Shown piece by piece: positions 54,247 to 63,830 of a stretch of DNA of 64,000 nucleotides. This stretch comes from Nitrospira sp. KM1 (GTDB taxonomy: Bacteria > Nitrospirota > Nitrospiria > Nitrospirales > Nitrospiraceae): positions 2,046,001-2,110,000 of the forward strand of contig NZ_AP022671.1 in NCBI RefSeq assembly GCF_011405515.1. The letters run 5' to 3'. Each line of letters begins with the position of its first letter. Within the stretch, counting starts at the first letter, position 1. A program made the translations under genes and the position numbers. The notes below the pieces were generated by a model. The model searched no databases and was not told the origin of the DNA. It saw only the letters and a list, made by a program, of their open reading frames with translations.

Positions 54247-55419
54247 CTACCGTACCGATTGGCTGGACAAAACGTCGTAGAGGCGGTGGACCCGCTTTCG
54301 GACGGTTTCGGCATCATCGGCGAGTATCGTGACATGCCCCATTTTTCTTTGGGGGCGCACCTCCTGCTTCCCGTAGAGATGTAGTACGGCACCGGGGATT
54401 GTCATAACCGCCACACATCCGTTTGAAGTTGTCGTGCTTGTGACATCTTGACCTATGAGGTTCACCATAGCAGCTACACTCAACAATCGCACTTCTCCCA
54501 AAGGTAAGTTACACAGCGCACGAACCTGTTGCTCAAACTGCGAGACCGTACAGGCCTCGAGGGTATAATGTCCCGAGTTATGCGGGCGGGGTGCGATTTC
54601 ATTGATCAGCAATTCGCCATTTGCCATCTGAAACAACTCTATGCAAAACATGCCGACGCCGTTGAGCCGGTCAATCACCTCGGTCGCCAGATCTGCGGCG
54701 CGGGACGCAATCGCCGGAGGTATGTCCGCAGGGACGATCGTTGTGCGCAGGATGCCATCTACATGTTCATTCTGTGCGACGGGATATCTTACCGACTGTC
54801 CGTGAGAGTCTCGGGCAATGAGGATGGAAAGTTCCCGTTCAAACGGGATCATATTTTCTACGATCCAGCTCACTCCTTCCCGATCCATTTTACGCAGTGC
54901 GGGCTCAATGGCTGATACATCCGTCAGTTGGAGGATTTTCCATTGTCCTTTGCCATCGTATCCGGCCGTACATGTCTTGCAGATGGCGGGTGCGCCAATC
55001 TGGCCGACTGCGTCTTGGAGCCCAGACGGTGATAGAACGGGAGCGTAGGCTGGAACGGGAAACCCCTGCGCCGATAAATAGTTTTTTTGAACCAGGCGGT
55101 CTTGAATAATTTTCAGAATTGCACTCGAGGGACGAAGTGGGGTGCGCGCCTCCAGCCGCTCGCAGAGCGTCACGGGGACATTCTCCCACTCGTACGTGGC
55201 AACGGATGCAAGGCGAGAGAACGAATCCAAGGTCGCTTGATCCGTAAAAGGTTGAGAAAAGGAATGGGTAGCGAGTCGATGGGCCGGAGCGCTGGCATCC
55301 GGGTCCCACACCGCGACGTGATACCCCATGCGGCGGGCTGCACTGGCAAACATGGCCCCGAGCTGTCCTCCCCCGAGGACTCCGAGTACGGCTCCCGGCT
55401 TGACGATGTCTCCAGTCAC
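54247..55419 (-). CDS. purK: PurK, N5-carboxyaminoimidazole ribonucleotide synthase
   Basis: PurK uses ATP and bicarbonate to convert AIR to N5-CAIR in purine synthesis. The 390-residue ATP-grasp protein has [20 protein letters not shown] at the start, then [15 protein letters not shown] and [20 protein letters not shown], all family signatures. The GTG start overlaps the purE stop by four bases (GTGA). Standard length. Confidence 0.95.
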   Translation of the reverse strand: MTGDIVKPGAVLGVLGGGQLGAMFASAARRMGYHVAVWDPDASAPAHRLATHSFSQPFTDQATLDSFSRLASVATYEWENVPVTLCERLEARTPLRPSSAILKIIQDRLVQKNYLSAQGFPVPAYAPVLSPSGLQDAVGQIGAPAICKTCTAGYDGKGQWKILQLTDVSAIEPALRKMDREGVSWIVENMIPFERELSILIARDSHGQSVRYPVAQNEHVDGILRTTIVPADIPPAIASRAADLATEVIDRLNGVGMFCIELFQMANGELLINEIAPRPHNSGHYTLEACTVSQFEQQVRALCNLPLGEVRLLSVAAMVNLIGQDVTSTTTSNGCVAVMTIPGAVLHLYGKQEVRPQRKMGHVTILADDAETVRKRVHRLYDVLSSQSVR

Positions 55420-55997
55420 GATCGAGCGTGAAATTTTGATGCCTGCAGCATGCGCGCGCTTGTGGTGCCGGTTGCTTCGGGAGACCGGAGCACACCTTCG
55501 GTTTGCCTTTGCCTGTATAATTTGACCTCTGCGGCAATAGAGGGATAGCGCCCGGCGAGAATTTGAGCTGCCAGCAGACCGGCATTTTCCGCCCCGCCGA
55601 TGGCGACCGTCGCAACAGGAATGCCGCGAGGCATTTGTACAATCGAAAGCAACGAGTCCAGGCCGCGGAGATGCTCGGTGGGTATCGGAACGCCGATGAC
55701 CGGAAGATGGGTCTTGGCTGCCAGCATACCTGGAAGATGCGCCGCTCCTCCCGCTCCCGCAATAATCACCTCTATCCCTCGGGAGGACGCCTGCTCCGCA
55801 TAGGTGAACAGGCGATCCGGCGTACGATGGGCCGATACGACAAGCAGCTCGGTCGGTACGCCAAGTTCTGTTAGGATGGCAACCGCCTTCTCCAAAATGG
55901 GAAAATCGGACTTGCTTCCGCCAAGAATTCCTACAACTGGTGATAAATGCTTTGATTTTTTGACGCCAGCGGCTGTGCGCCGAGGGTTCTTAATCAC
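55416..55997 (-). CDS. purE: PurE, N5-CAIR mutase
   Basis: PurE converts N5-CAIR to CAIR, the step after PurK. The 193-residue product has [40 protein letters not shown] and [20 protein letters not shown] with [20 protein letters not shown], covering the active-site loops of class I PurE. The start is a GTG. An N-terminal basic tail of about 18 residues precedes the core. It is coupled to purK. Confidence 0.96.
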   Translation of the reverse strand: MIKNPRRTAAGVKKSKHLSPVVGILGGSKSDFPILEKAVAILTELGVPTELLVVSAHRTPDRLFTYAEQASSRGIEVIIAGAGGAAHLPGMLAAKTHLPVIGVPIPTEHLRGLDSLLSIVQMPRGIPVATVAIGGAENAGLLAAQILAGRYPSIAAEVKLYRQRQTEGVLRSPEATGTTSARMLQASKFHARS

Positions 55998-56113
55998 AAT
56001 ACAACCCCATGATCATTCATGGGCTCCTCAGTGAGCCTCACACATTAGCGATTCCCGAGCGGACGGTCAAGGATTTGGAGTTGCATGAACGGCATCACAT
56101 TTCTTGTGAGAAA

Positions 56114-56143
56114 TTGACCCCTTGAACGATTTTCCTCTATGAT
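56114..56143 (+). promoter_or_regulatory. Sigma-70 promoter of the exporter operon
   Basis: TTGACC (56114-56119) and TATGAT (56138-56143) are 18 bases apart. Transcription would start near 56150, about 33 bases before the GTG start of the membrane fusion protein. It lies in the 185-base divergent gap between purE and the exporter operon. Confidence 0.55.
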
Positions 56144-56182
56144 GGGACTACTCGAAATTGGTCTTCATCCGGGAGAGCCTCG

Positions 56183-57619
56183 GTGGCACGGCTGGGAGAA
56201 AGCCTCCGTCATAAATTCCAGTCGCTCGTCCAGCGTCCTTCAGGTCTGGACGAAATGGCCATGGATGATCTGGCCGTCTCGAATAAGCTCCAGGCCTGGG
56301 AAGCCGTTCAAATTCCCGAGCGTCTGAAGTTTTCCTCTAAGCTCGCCATTACCCTCATTCTATTGTTTCTGCTTATTCTGGCATTCGTGCCATGGACCCA
56401 GACTATTACCGTCACTGGACAGTTGTCTGCCTACACGCCGTTTGAACGTCCCCAAGACGTTGAAGCGCAGATCACGGGCCGTATCAAGAAATGGCATATC
56501 TTCGAAGGTGTTCGCGTCAAGCAGGGAGACCTGATTCTGGAGCTTGAAGATTATGATCCGAACTTCATGTCTCCGGACTTGTTATCGCTCTTGGAGCAGC
56601 GCAAACAAGCATTGACCGACACGCGGCGAGCTGCCATCGCCCGTGCGGCACAATTGGATAAACGTATCGGGGAAATGCAGAATCTTGTCAAAGCGGCCGT
56701 GCCATCGGCCCAAGCTCGGGTGATCGAAGCCGAGAACAAGGTGCGGGAGGCCTATCAAAAAGTCGAAGCGGCCAAAATCGCCGTCGCCACGGCCGAACTG
56801 AACGTCGATCGCCATAAGCAGTTGGCTGAGCAAGGTCTGGTTTCCCAACGCGAGCTGGAATTGACCATTCAATCGGCCATCGCCTCGAAAGCCGACCTGA
56901 CCGGCACACAAGCAAATTTAAAGGCCGCTGAACAAGGGATGAAAGCCTTGAGCTTCGGGCGGGAGCAGGTCAATGCGGAGGTTTTGCAACGATTGCTCGA
57001 TGCGGAAGCGGCTCGCGATGCGTCAATCGGAGAAGCGGCCAAGGCCACCGATCAGTTGGCGGACATCTCCCTGCGGATGTCCAATGCGGAGCAACGCCGC
57101 ATGGCCAGCCGTATTCTGGCTCCAATCGACGGCACGGTGGTGAAGATGTCCGAGACCGGTGCTGGGCATACCGTCAGACCGGGTGAGAAACTTGTCAGAC
57201 TGTCGCCCGCCAGCGCCGACAAAGCCATCGAAATGACCGCCGATGGCCTCGATGCGCCACTGCTGAACGTCGGACGAAAGGTCAGGATCCTTTTTTACGG
57301 CATACCAGCCATCCCTCTTCCTGCCTGGCCATCTATCATGGCGGGTACATATGGAGGGGTCATCAAGGTCATCGATCAGGTCGACGATGGAAAAGGGAAT
57401 TTCAGATTTTGGGTGGTCCCCGACCTCGAAGACCGTCCATGGCCGCCGCAGGAACATGTCCGTCAGGGGACGAAAGCCATGGGATGGGTCATTTTGAACC
57501 GTGTCCCGCTCTGGTATGAACTCTGGCGACGATTCAATTTGTTCCCGCCGGATTATCAGGAACGGCCGCCGAGTTTAATCGATACCCTCTTGCCAAAAGC
57601 GGGCAGAGGTGCCAAATAA
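56183..57619 (+). CDS. HlyD-type membrane fusion protein
   Basis: Membrane fusion proteins bridge inner-membrane transporters to TolC-type ducts. The 478-residue product has a cytoplasmic start (about 50 residues), one membrane helix (about 52-72), split lipoyl half-motifs (ITGRIKKWHIFEGVRVKQGD and RILAPIDGTVVKMSETGAGH), a long coiled-coil hairpin between them (about 130-300) and a beta-barrel C-terminus. The GTG start has GGGAGAG upstream. It heads an operon with the TolC-like and degenerate ABC proteins. Confidence 0.88.
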   Translation: MARLGESLRHKFQSLVQRPSGLDEMAMDDLAVSNKLQAWEAVQIPERLKFSSKLAITLILLFLLILAFVPWTQTITVTGQLSAYTPFERPQDVEAQITGRIKKWHIFEGVRVKQGDLILELEDYDPNFMSPDLLSLLEQRKQALTDTRRAAIARAAQLDKRIGEMQNLVKAAVPSAQARVIEAENKVREAYQKVEAAKIAVATAELNVDRHKQLAEQGLVSQRELELTIQSAIASKADLTGTQANLKAAEQGMKALSFGREQVNAEVLQRLLDAEAARDASIGEAAKATDQLADISLRMSNAEQRRMASRILAPIDGTVVKMSETGAGHTVRPGEKLVRLSPASADKAIEMTADGLDAPLLNVGRKVRILFYGIPAIPLPAWPSIMAGTYGGVIKVIDQVDDGKGNFRFWVVPDLEDRPWPPQEHVRQGTKAMGWVILNRVPLWYELWRRFNLFPPDYQERPPSLIDTLLPKAGRGAK

Positions 57620-57734
57620 GCATTCGCTCCGCTCTAAGGGCAAACTGCTGGTCCGATTCACGCAGACCCCGTTTGTATTTCCCGTCCGCCTAACTAACGG
57701 CATCAGATTGCCGTGAGAAGGAAAGGAGCTTTTC

Positions 57735-59243
57735 ATGAATCCGCGTCGAATCCCCTTGAATCCATGCCATACATTCTGCATCGCAGTGCTTGTTGCTTCG
57801 ATCACACCGGGTATCGGCTGGGCAGCTCCGGCCGAATCTCCGAAAACCAAATCTCTCCCGCCCATTCCGCTGAGTGTGGACGAACTGCACGCATGGATCG
57901 ACCGTGCGCATCCTCTGTTGAAAGGAGCGGGCACGGAAAAGGTGATGGCGCGCGGGAGAATGCTGAAGGCCCTTGGGGCGTTCGAACCAACCGTGGTCAA
58001 CGATACGGAGATTGAACGCTTCATTTCAAGCTCAAACCCTGAGAAAGGAACGCAAACCGCCGGATTCAATGACACCCTCGTCGAGGCACGCCATCCTTGG
58101 GGCTTCCGCGGCAGTGCCGGTATTCGTGAAGTCATCAACGGTCCAGCCAGAATTCCGGACCTCAGTTTCAACAACGGCAACAGTCAAGTCCTGCTTGGAG
58201 GGGTGTTTCCGCTCCTCAAAGGCCTGATGGTCAATCCGGAGAATGCCGAGCTTCAGCGATCTGAGCTTGCAGATCCACGGGCTGACATTCGCATCGCCCA
58301 GACCAGACAGGACCTGTTCCTCGCCGCCGCCTCCCAATTCTGGGACTGGGTCGCAGCCGCAAAATTTTTGGAAGTGCAGCGGAAGGCCGTCGGAATCGCC
58401 GAAGACCGCTCTAAGCAGGTCGAAGGACGTGCGAAGGCTGGAGCCGTCGCGCCGCTGGATGTCGTGGAAGCCAACCAGGAAGTCCAACGCCGGCGCGAAG
58501 TCGCGATCGCGGCACAACGATTCCTCGAACAGGAACAGTTGAAATTATCGATGTTCATGTGGGAGCGCAACGTTCCCGTCAGTCCCCCGCTTGAACGCGT
58601 ACCGGAATTTCCCTCGCAAATGCTGATTCCCACCGCCGATGTCGTACAGGCTGACAAGATTCAGGCACGGTCCGGTCGCCCCGAGGTCAGGGAAATCGAA
58701 ATCGAAGCCAAAATCAACAACATCGACCTGGAATTGGCCAAGAATAACCTGCTGCCCAGCCTGGATGCAGAAGCCGCGCCAGCCCGCGTCCCGGAGAAAT
58801 TTGTGCTGGGATTGGGCTATCGCTTCGGTCTTGAGCTTCGGATTCCGATTCTGCAACGGAGAGGGCGCGGCGAAGTCCTGGAAGCCCAGGGCAAGGCGGA
58901 CCGGTTCGTCCTGACACAAAAATTCCGTGAGCAACAGGTTGTCGTGGATGTCGACAATGCCCTCTCAGCGATCGAACGGGCGAAAGAACGCATCGCAGCC
59001 GCCGTGGAATCGCTTCGCCTTGCCAAGACTCTGGAAGAAGGGGAACGCTTCCGCTTTGGGCTGGGAGCCACGAGTGTGTTATTCGTGAACCTGCGGGAAC
59101 GTAACTCAGTTGAGTCGGAAGCTCAGGTCATCAGGGCCAAGGCGGACTACCAGAAAGCCGTGGCGCTGTATCAATGGTCCATCGGTGCCTGGGGCAAAGC
59201 AATGCCATCGGCCGTTCCAGTCATTTACCATGCCCGCGATTGA
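57735..59243 (+). CDS. TolC-like outer membrane efflux protein
   Basis: TolC-family proteins form the outer-membrane duct of export systems. The 502-residue product has a signal peptide (cleavage near GWA-APA) and the repeated helical pattern of the family, for example KAGAVAPLDVVEANQEVQRR and LGATSVLFVNLRERNSVESE, with coiled-coil segments in both halves. AAGGAG precedes the ATG. It lies between the fusion protein and the ABC-type gene. Confidence 0.87.
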   Translation: MNPRRIPLNPCHTFCIAVLVASITPGIGWAAPAESPKTKSLPPIPLSVDELHAWIDRAHPLLKGAGTEKVMARGRMLKALGAFEPTVVNDTEIERFISSSNPEKGTQTAGFNDTLVEARHPWGFRGSAGIREVINGPARIPDLSFNNGNSQVLLGGVFPLLKGLMVNPENAELQRSELADPRADIRIAQTRQDLFLAAASQFWDWVAAAKFLEVQRKAVGIAEDRSKQVEGRAKAGAVAPLDVVEANQEVQRRREVAIAAQRFLEQEQLKLSMFMWERNVPVSPPLERVPEFPSQMLIPTADVVQADKIQARSGRPEVREIEIEAKINNIDLELAKNNLLPSLDAEAAPARVPEKFVLGLGYRFGLELRIPILQRRGRGEVLEAQGKADRFVLTQKFREQQVVVDVDNALSAIERAKERIAAAVESLRLAKTLEEGERFRFGLGATSVLFVNLRERNSVESEAQVIRAKADYQKAVALYQWSIGAWGKAMPSAVPVIYHARD

Positions 59244-59356
59244 TCGTGGTGGAGAAATTGGCTTTTCCATCAATGTTTTGCTAGCGTGTGGTCGAACCGG
59301 CGACTGGTGATCCAGTCCTGACTTCCTGTCTGTCGGATGCTTGACGGCAGACGAGT

Positions 59357-61045
59357 ATGCGGACTGCGATAGTTGTAACTATGGATCGAAGCTCCGATCA
59401 ACCCAACCTGTTTCAATCCGTCATTGGGTATTTGGGGATCATCTTTCGTCTCGAGCGGCGGTTGCTCGCCCTGGTTTTTTCGTATTCGCTCGCCATCGGG
59501 CTATTCTCACTCATCGTCCCGTTGACCGTACAGGAGTTGGTGAACACCTTTGCCTTTGCCATCCAACCGGTCACGATAGCCACCCTCGCCGGAGTCATGG
59601 TCGCCGCGCTGTTGTTTGTAGGAGCGTTTAAGGCGCTCCAGTACTACGCCGTGGAGGTCCTCGAACGACGCTTCTTCGCGCGGGTGGCCATTGGTATGGC
59701 CCAGCAACTGCCTCAGCTGCAGATACTCGGGTTCAAACCGCGCTATGCCAACTATTTCGTAGAAACCGTGTTCATGCAGCGAGCGCTCTCCGTTCTCCTC
59801 GTCGAATTGATCAACGTCGTGGTCGGCGGAACGGTCGGCATGGGCATTTTGGTGTTTTATCACCCGTATTTTTTGTTGTATGGGGCGCTCCTGCTCGCCG
59901 GGTTTAACGTCGTATTTTTCCTCATGTCGCATGGAGGCCTGAAGGCCACCATCGCCATGTCTCACGCCAAATACGATACGTTGCATTGGATGCAGGAACT
60001 CTCGTTCAATCTGCTGCACTTCAAAGCGACGGACAGCCAATCTCTCGTGATGCAGCGGACCGACGAATTGGTCAGTCGCTATATCCACTCGCGCCAAACG
60101 CGTTTCAGTATCCTGATCCGCCAATACTTGGGCTCCGTAGGATGGCAGGCGGTTGCTCAAAGCGGACTCATTGCGACAGCCGGATGGCTGGTCTCGATTG
60201 GACAATTGACCCTCGGACAACTCGTGGCCGCCGAAGTCGTGGTCAGTGGTCTCCTCAACAGCTTTGACGGGGTCGTCAAACGGATGGGCCATATCTACTA
60301 TTTCCTGACGGGACTGCGCGAGCTGGATTTTCTCTTCTCGCTCCCCAAGGATCACGAATCCGCCGAATTGGCGGTCCCGCTGCCAGATCCTACGATCCAT
60401 GGCATCCGCGTCACCTGCCGAGATTTGTCCTTACAGCATTCCGGCATGACTCCCCTCTTCCGTCAGTTCAACCTCGAAGTGACTCCGGGTGAAAAGATCG
60501 GCGTCTACGCGAACACGACCGCCGCGAAGACCGCCCTAGCGAGGGTCCTGTCCGGCCTCGAAACGCCCACTGGCGGCGTCATCCGCTACAACGGCGTGGA
60601 CCTCCGGCACCTCGACCGAAACGCCATTAACCGCTGCCGCGGATTCATGATCGACTCGCAGTTGACGTTGTTCGAAGGAACCATCGAGGACAATATTCTG
60701 TTAGGACGAAGTTATGTGCCGTACAGTGACGTGCGGTGGGCACTTAGATTTGTGGAACTCGAAGAGGATGTCGATGCTCTCCCCCAAGGCATGAAGACCA
60801 ACGTCAGGTCGCCGGGCAAAGTCCTGGGCCCGTCACACGTGATGCGAATTCTCTTGGCACGCGCGATTTTGAGCCGTCCACAGATTCTCGTTTTTGATGG
60901 CATCCTTCACAACCTGCAACCGAACTTGCGAGAAACCATTATCCGTCGTCTCTGTTCAAAAGACGAGCCTTGGTCGGTGATTTTCGTATCCAACGATCCC
61001 AATTTGACCCCACATGTGGATCGTCGAGTCATCTTGGAGTCATGA
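59357..61045 (+). CDS. ABC exporter with degenerate nucleotide-binding domain
   Basis: The 562-residue protein has the six-helix exporter membrane domain (about 30-320) and a C-terminal nucleotide-binding domain (about 350-560). No peptidase domain is present. The Walker A region is ANTTAAKT (385-392): all three loop Gly are replaced, but Lys391 and Thr392 remain. The signature is LGPSH (490-494), not LSGGQ. Walker B keeps Asp514, but the catalytic Glu is Gly515. The Q-loop Gln is Ser434 and the H-loop His is Asn546. The reading frame is intact, so the protein is probably made but unlikely to hydrolyse ATP by itself. Confidence 0.85.
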   Translation: MRTAIVVTMDRSSDQPNLFQSVIGYLGIIFRLERRLLALVFSYSLAIGLFSLIVPLTVQELVNTFAFAIQPVTIATLAGVMVAALLFVGAFKALQYYAVEVLERRFFARVAIGMAQQLPQLQILGFKPRYANYFVETVFMQRALSVLLVELINVVVGGTVGMGILVFYHPYFLLYGALLLAGFNVVFFLMSHGGLKATIAMSHAKYDTLHWMQELSFNLLHFKATDSQSLVMQRTDELVSRYIHSRQTRFSILIRQYLGSVGWQAVAQSGLIATAGWLVSIGQLTLGQLVAAEVVVSGLLNSFDGVVKRMGHIYYFLTGLRELDFLFSLPKDHESAELAVPLPDPTIHGIRVTCRDLSLQHSGMTPLFRQFNLEVTPGEKIGVYANTTAAKTALARVLSGLETPTGGVIRYNGVDLRHLDRNAINRCRGFMIDSQLTLFEGTIEDNILLGRSYVPYSDVRWALRFVELEEDVDALPQGMKTNVRSPGKVLGPSHVMRILLARAILSRPQILVFDGILHNLQPNLRETIIRRLCSKDEPWSVIFVSNDPNLTPHVDRRVILES

Positions 61046-61845
61046 GGAACCTCATGCGGTTCGTCCGCTGGTTCGCCACATTTAGGCCCAGCCCATCCCA
61101 GCTGCTCGTCAGCTTCCTTATTGCGTTGCTTGGCTGGCTCAGCGCTCAGGCACTCAGCCGCGTGGATCAGGACCTCCGCATCATGTACACGGAATACACG
61201 CTCGGGGCGACGGATCTCGCCCACATTTCGGCCGATGTCATTCGATACCGGAATACCATTATCCGCGCGCTGGAAGCGCACAGCGAGAAGGAATTCGAGC
61301 GGATCACCGACTCGTTACCGACACAACGCGCCCGTATTCAACAGGCCGTCGACCGGTATGCGGCGGCGGGCCTCCGCGTATCACGGAGCGGCCGCAGCGA
61401 ACCTGAAGATATCGAATCCGTGCGACGGAGCCTTGATCAATACTTTTCCGTGGCCGGCACAACCGTCCAGTTGCTGACGCAGGAATGGACGGCAGCGTCT
61501 CCCTCTGAACGCGAATCCCTTCGGCGCAGAGCCGAAGAACATGCTTCGGACAATGGGGGGCCGAAGATGATTCAGGTGAGCTTGGCGCTGGATCGCCTGG
61601 TGGATACTGTGGCCGATGTGGCCAAGGACATGCGAGATGAAGGGACCAAGGCGATTCAGGACACCAGCATTATGTTGGTTGTTGGAAGTTTTTTTATCGC
61701 GTTCTTGAATCTGTTCTTTACGAGAAAAACCAGCGACCGGTATCCGGCCTCGGACGCTCCCCGCAGCTCGCACACAGCGAGTCTCCCATCACCCGTCTCA
61801 CTCGAACTGCCTCACGATCAGAATCCGGCGTTGAAGGCCGAATAG
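61042..61845 (+). CDS. Two-TM four-helix-bundle sensor protein without signalling domain
   Basis: The 267-residue product has two membrane helices (about 18-38 and 211-232) enclosing a helical periplasmic domain that resembles the 4HB ligand-binding domain of chemoreceptors (MYTEYTLGATDLAHISADVI, then R-Y-R-N-T-I). The C-terminus is a short Pro/Ser-rich cytoplasmic tail. HAMP, methyl-accepting and kinase domains are all absent. The ATG overlaps the ABC gene stop by four bases, so it is probably part of the exporter system. Earlier in-frame starts lie inside the ABC gene and are unlikely. Confidence 0.7.
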   Translation: MRNLMRFVRWFATFRPSPSQLLVSFLIALLGWLSAQALSRVDQDLRIMYTEYTLGATDLAHISADVIRYRNTIIRALEAHSEKEFERITDSLPTQRARIQQAVDRYAAAGLRVSRSGRSEPEDIESVRRSLDQYFSVAGTTVQLLTQEWTAASPSERESLRRRAEEHASDNGGPKMIQVSLALDRLVDTVADVAKDMRDEGTKAIQDTSIMLVVGSFFIAFLNLFFTRKTSDRYPASDAPRSSHTASLPSPVSLELPHDQNPALKAE

Positions 61846-61864
61846 AATCTCGGGCCGTCCTCAT

Positions 61865-62593
61865 TCATGCGCCGCCGGCAGTCTGGCGTCTTCGACCGAC
61901 CGCCTCGAACAGCGTGCGCCGTTCTTCTTCGGTCAGTGGCTGCCACATTCCGAGACCAAGCCCGCGGATCATGATGTGCATGATCCGAATCCGATGGAGC
62001 GCAACGACATGATGCCCCAGTGCCTGGCACATTCGTCTGATTTGGCGATTCCGTCCCTCCGTGAGCACGATCTTGAACCGACGCGACCCCTGGCGCTCCA
62101 TACGGCAGGGCTTTGTTCTGGCTCCCAATATCATCACGCCAGCAGCCATGCGATCGAGAAACGTCTGATCGAATGGCCGGTCTACAGTCACCTCATATTC
62201 GCGCTCATGACCATGTTCAGTGCGCAGAATCTCATTGACGATGTCACCGTCGTTCGTCAGAAGAATGAGACCCGACGAATCCTTATCCAGACGGCCGATC
62301 GGGAAAATTCGTTCGCGATGCCCGATTTCCGCGATAATATTCCGAGGCACGTGCGCTTCACTGGTGGTCGTGACGCCGACCGGCTTGTGGTACTTGATAT
62401 AGACCGGAACAGTCTTCCATGGAATCACGCGGCCGTCACATGCAACGACGTCTGAGAGACCGACTTGATCCCCGATTTTTGCCACGCGTCCGTTGATCGT
62501 CACGTGGTGTGTTTCGATCAGACGGTCGGCCTCGCGGCGTGAACAGACCCCGTGCTGCGTGAAAAATTTGTTGATACGGATGGAATCAGTCAC
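61865..62593 (-). CDS. rluF: RluF-like 23S rRNA pseudouridine synthase
   Basis: Enzymes of this group convert uridine to pseudouridine in 23S rRNA (or in tRNA). The 242-residue product has an N-terminal S4 RNA-binding domain (RINKFFTQHGVCSRREADRL) and the catalytic block RIFPIGRLDKDSSGLILLTN with active-site Asp in GRLDKDSSG. The C-terminal GRNRQIRRMCQALGHHVVAL and IMHIMIRGLGLGMWQPLTEE closely match RluF. The start is a GTG without a clear ribosome binding site. Confidence 0.85.
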   Translation of the reverse strand: MTDSIRINKFFTQHGVCSRREADRLIETHHVTINGRVAKIGDQVGLSDVVACDGRVIPWKTVPVYIKYHKPVGVTTTSEAHVPRNIIAEIGHRERIFPIGRLDKDSSGLILLTNDGDIVNEILRTEHGHEREYEVTVDRPFDQTFLDRMAAGVMILGARTKPCRMERQGSRRFKIVLTEGRNRQIRRMCQALGHHVVALHRIRIMHIMIRGLGLGMWQPLTEEERRTLFEAVGRRRQTAGGA

Positions 62594-62838
62594 GGGGTGC
62601 GCGGATTCAGCGAATATTTGCAGAATGCCGGATGCTCAAAATGACCGGCTTCTCACCTGCCCAGCCCCGGCGATTCCATTTCCACCCTCCCACCCACCGA
62701 TCGCTTTGCAATCTTATCCCGCAACGCGCCGTTCCGCGAGCCAGGCAGCAGTGGGCGAAGGCCCGAGGCGTACTCCGTTGGTACGTCGAGGGTCTGAGTG
62801 ATGCGACAACGCAGCTGGCGGACATTTTCAGCATCCTG

Positions 62839-63771
62839 CTAATGGACGCGCCGCCCGGCCTTGATCCGGCCAAGCATTCGATAGATCAACCGCGCGATGC
62901 AGAATTGCGGTGCGACAAACCCCTCTATTGGTGCAATCTCACTGATGTCCATCCCGAGAATTCCCGGACCATTGGCCAGCGCCGATACCAGATTCAGCGT
63001 GTCATACCAGCCCAGACCTCCGGGCTCCGGTGTCCCAAGCGCCGGAACCAGCGACGCGTCCAATCCGTCACAATCGAAGGTCAGATATACCGGTCCACGG
63101 CAGGCCTTTACGACCTCGGGAATCCAGCGGGCTGCTCTGCCCTCATATCGACCGAGAGGATCCAACAGGTCCGCGGCAAAAAACGTCGAAATGCGATCGG
63201 TTGCGTTGATCCGCTCGATCTCCTCCGGCGAGATGGAACGAACCCCCACCTGGACCAGCGGGAGGCCGTCATCAACGACTCTGGCCATGACACTGGCATG
63301 GCTGAACAGATTTCCCTGATAGGCGTGTCGCAGATCACCGTGAGCATCGATTTGGACCACACATAAATCTGGATAGGACTTTGCGTGGGCACGGATCGCT
63401 CCCAGCGCACCGGTATGCTCTCCGGTCAGCGTCACGAGGAAATGCCCGGTACGGACGTGCGGGCGCACGAAATGCTCGATCGCCTCTACGGCATTTCCGT
63501 CCACTTTTCCGTCCAGATCAAGTGATCGCACGGTCGCAATCCCTCCCCATTCGCGATACGGTTCGCAGCGGAGCACTTCGTCGTAGAATTCCACCTGGTG
63601 GGACGCTTCGATGATGCACGAGGGGCCCTTGTCTGAACCGGGAACATAACTGGATGTATGCTCGTACGGCGCAGGGAGCACGTAGACGCCAGCCTGATCG
63701 GGATGGCACCAGGGCTCATCGAGCCCGAGGAAATTCTGTTCGTAGCCTTCCCAACCGGCGGGAAGAGTCAT
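62839..63771 (-). CDS. speB: Agmatinase-family ureohydrolase
   Basis: Agmatinase splits agmatine to putrescine and urea using two manganese ions. From ATG 63771 the product is 310 residues. Metal-binding motifs are present: His in LTGEHTGALGA, VVQIDAHGDLRH (Asp, His, Asp) and TFDCDGLDAS (Asp, Asp). The motif GGDH found in many members is GEH here. A longer ORF to 63900 has no ribosome binding site. It follows the probable arginine decarboxylase gene, which would supply agmatine. Confidence 0.86.
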   Translation of the reverse strand: MTLPAGWEGYEQNFLGLDEPWCHPDQAGVYVLPAPYEHTSSYVPGSDKGPSCIIEASHQVEFYDEVLRCEPYREWGGIATVRSLDLDGKVDGNAVEAIEHFVRPHVRTGHFLVTLTGEHTGALGAIRAHAKSYPDLCVVQIDAHGDLRHAYQGNLFSHASVMARVVDDGLPLVQVGVRSISPEEIERINATDRISTFFAADLLDPLGRYEGRAARWIPEVVKACRGPVYLTFDCDGLDASLVPALGTPEPGGLGWYDTLNLVSALANGPGILGMDISEIAPIEGFVAPQFCIARLIYRMLGRIKAGRRVH

Positions 63772-63830
63772 TGGCGTGCGCTCTCTGTCTGTGGGACCGG
63801 CCGTGAACGCTGGCCCGTCTGGAACACGCC

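Noticed and set aside
59357-61045. The degenerate ABC gene as a pseudogene
   Set aside because: The frame is open over 562 codons, the membrane domain is well formed and the gene is coupled to its neighbours, so a functional divergent protein is more likely.
62607-62873. An 88-codon minus-strand ORF between rluF and speB
   Set aside because: It overlaps the end of speB by 35 bases, has no ribosome binding site and has a non-protein-like composition.
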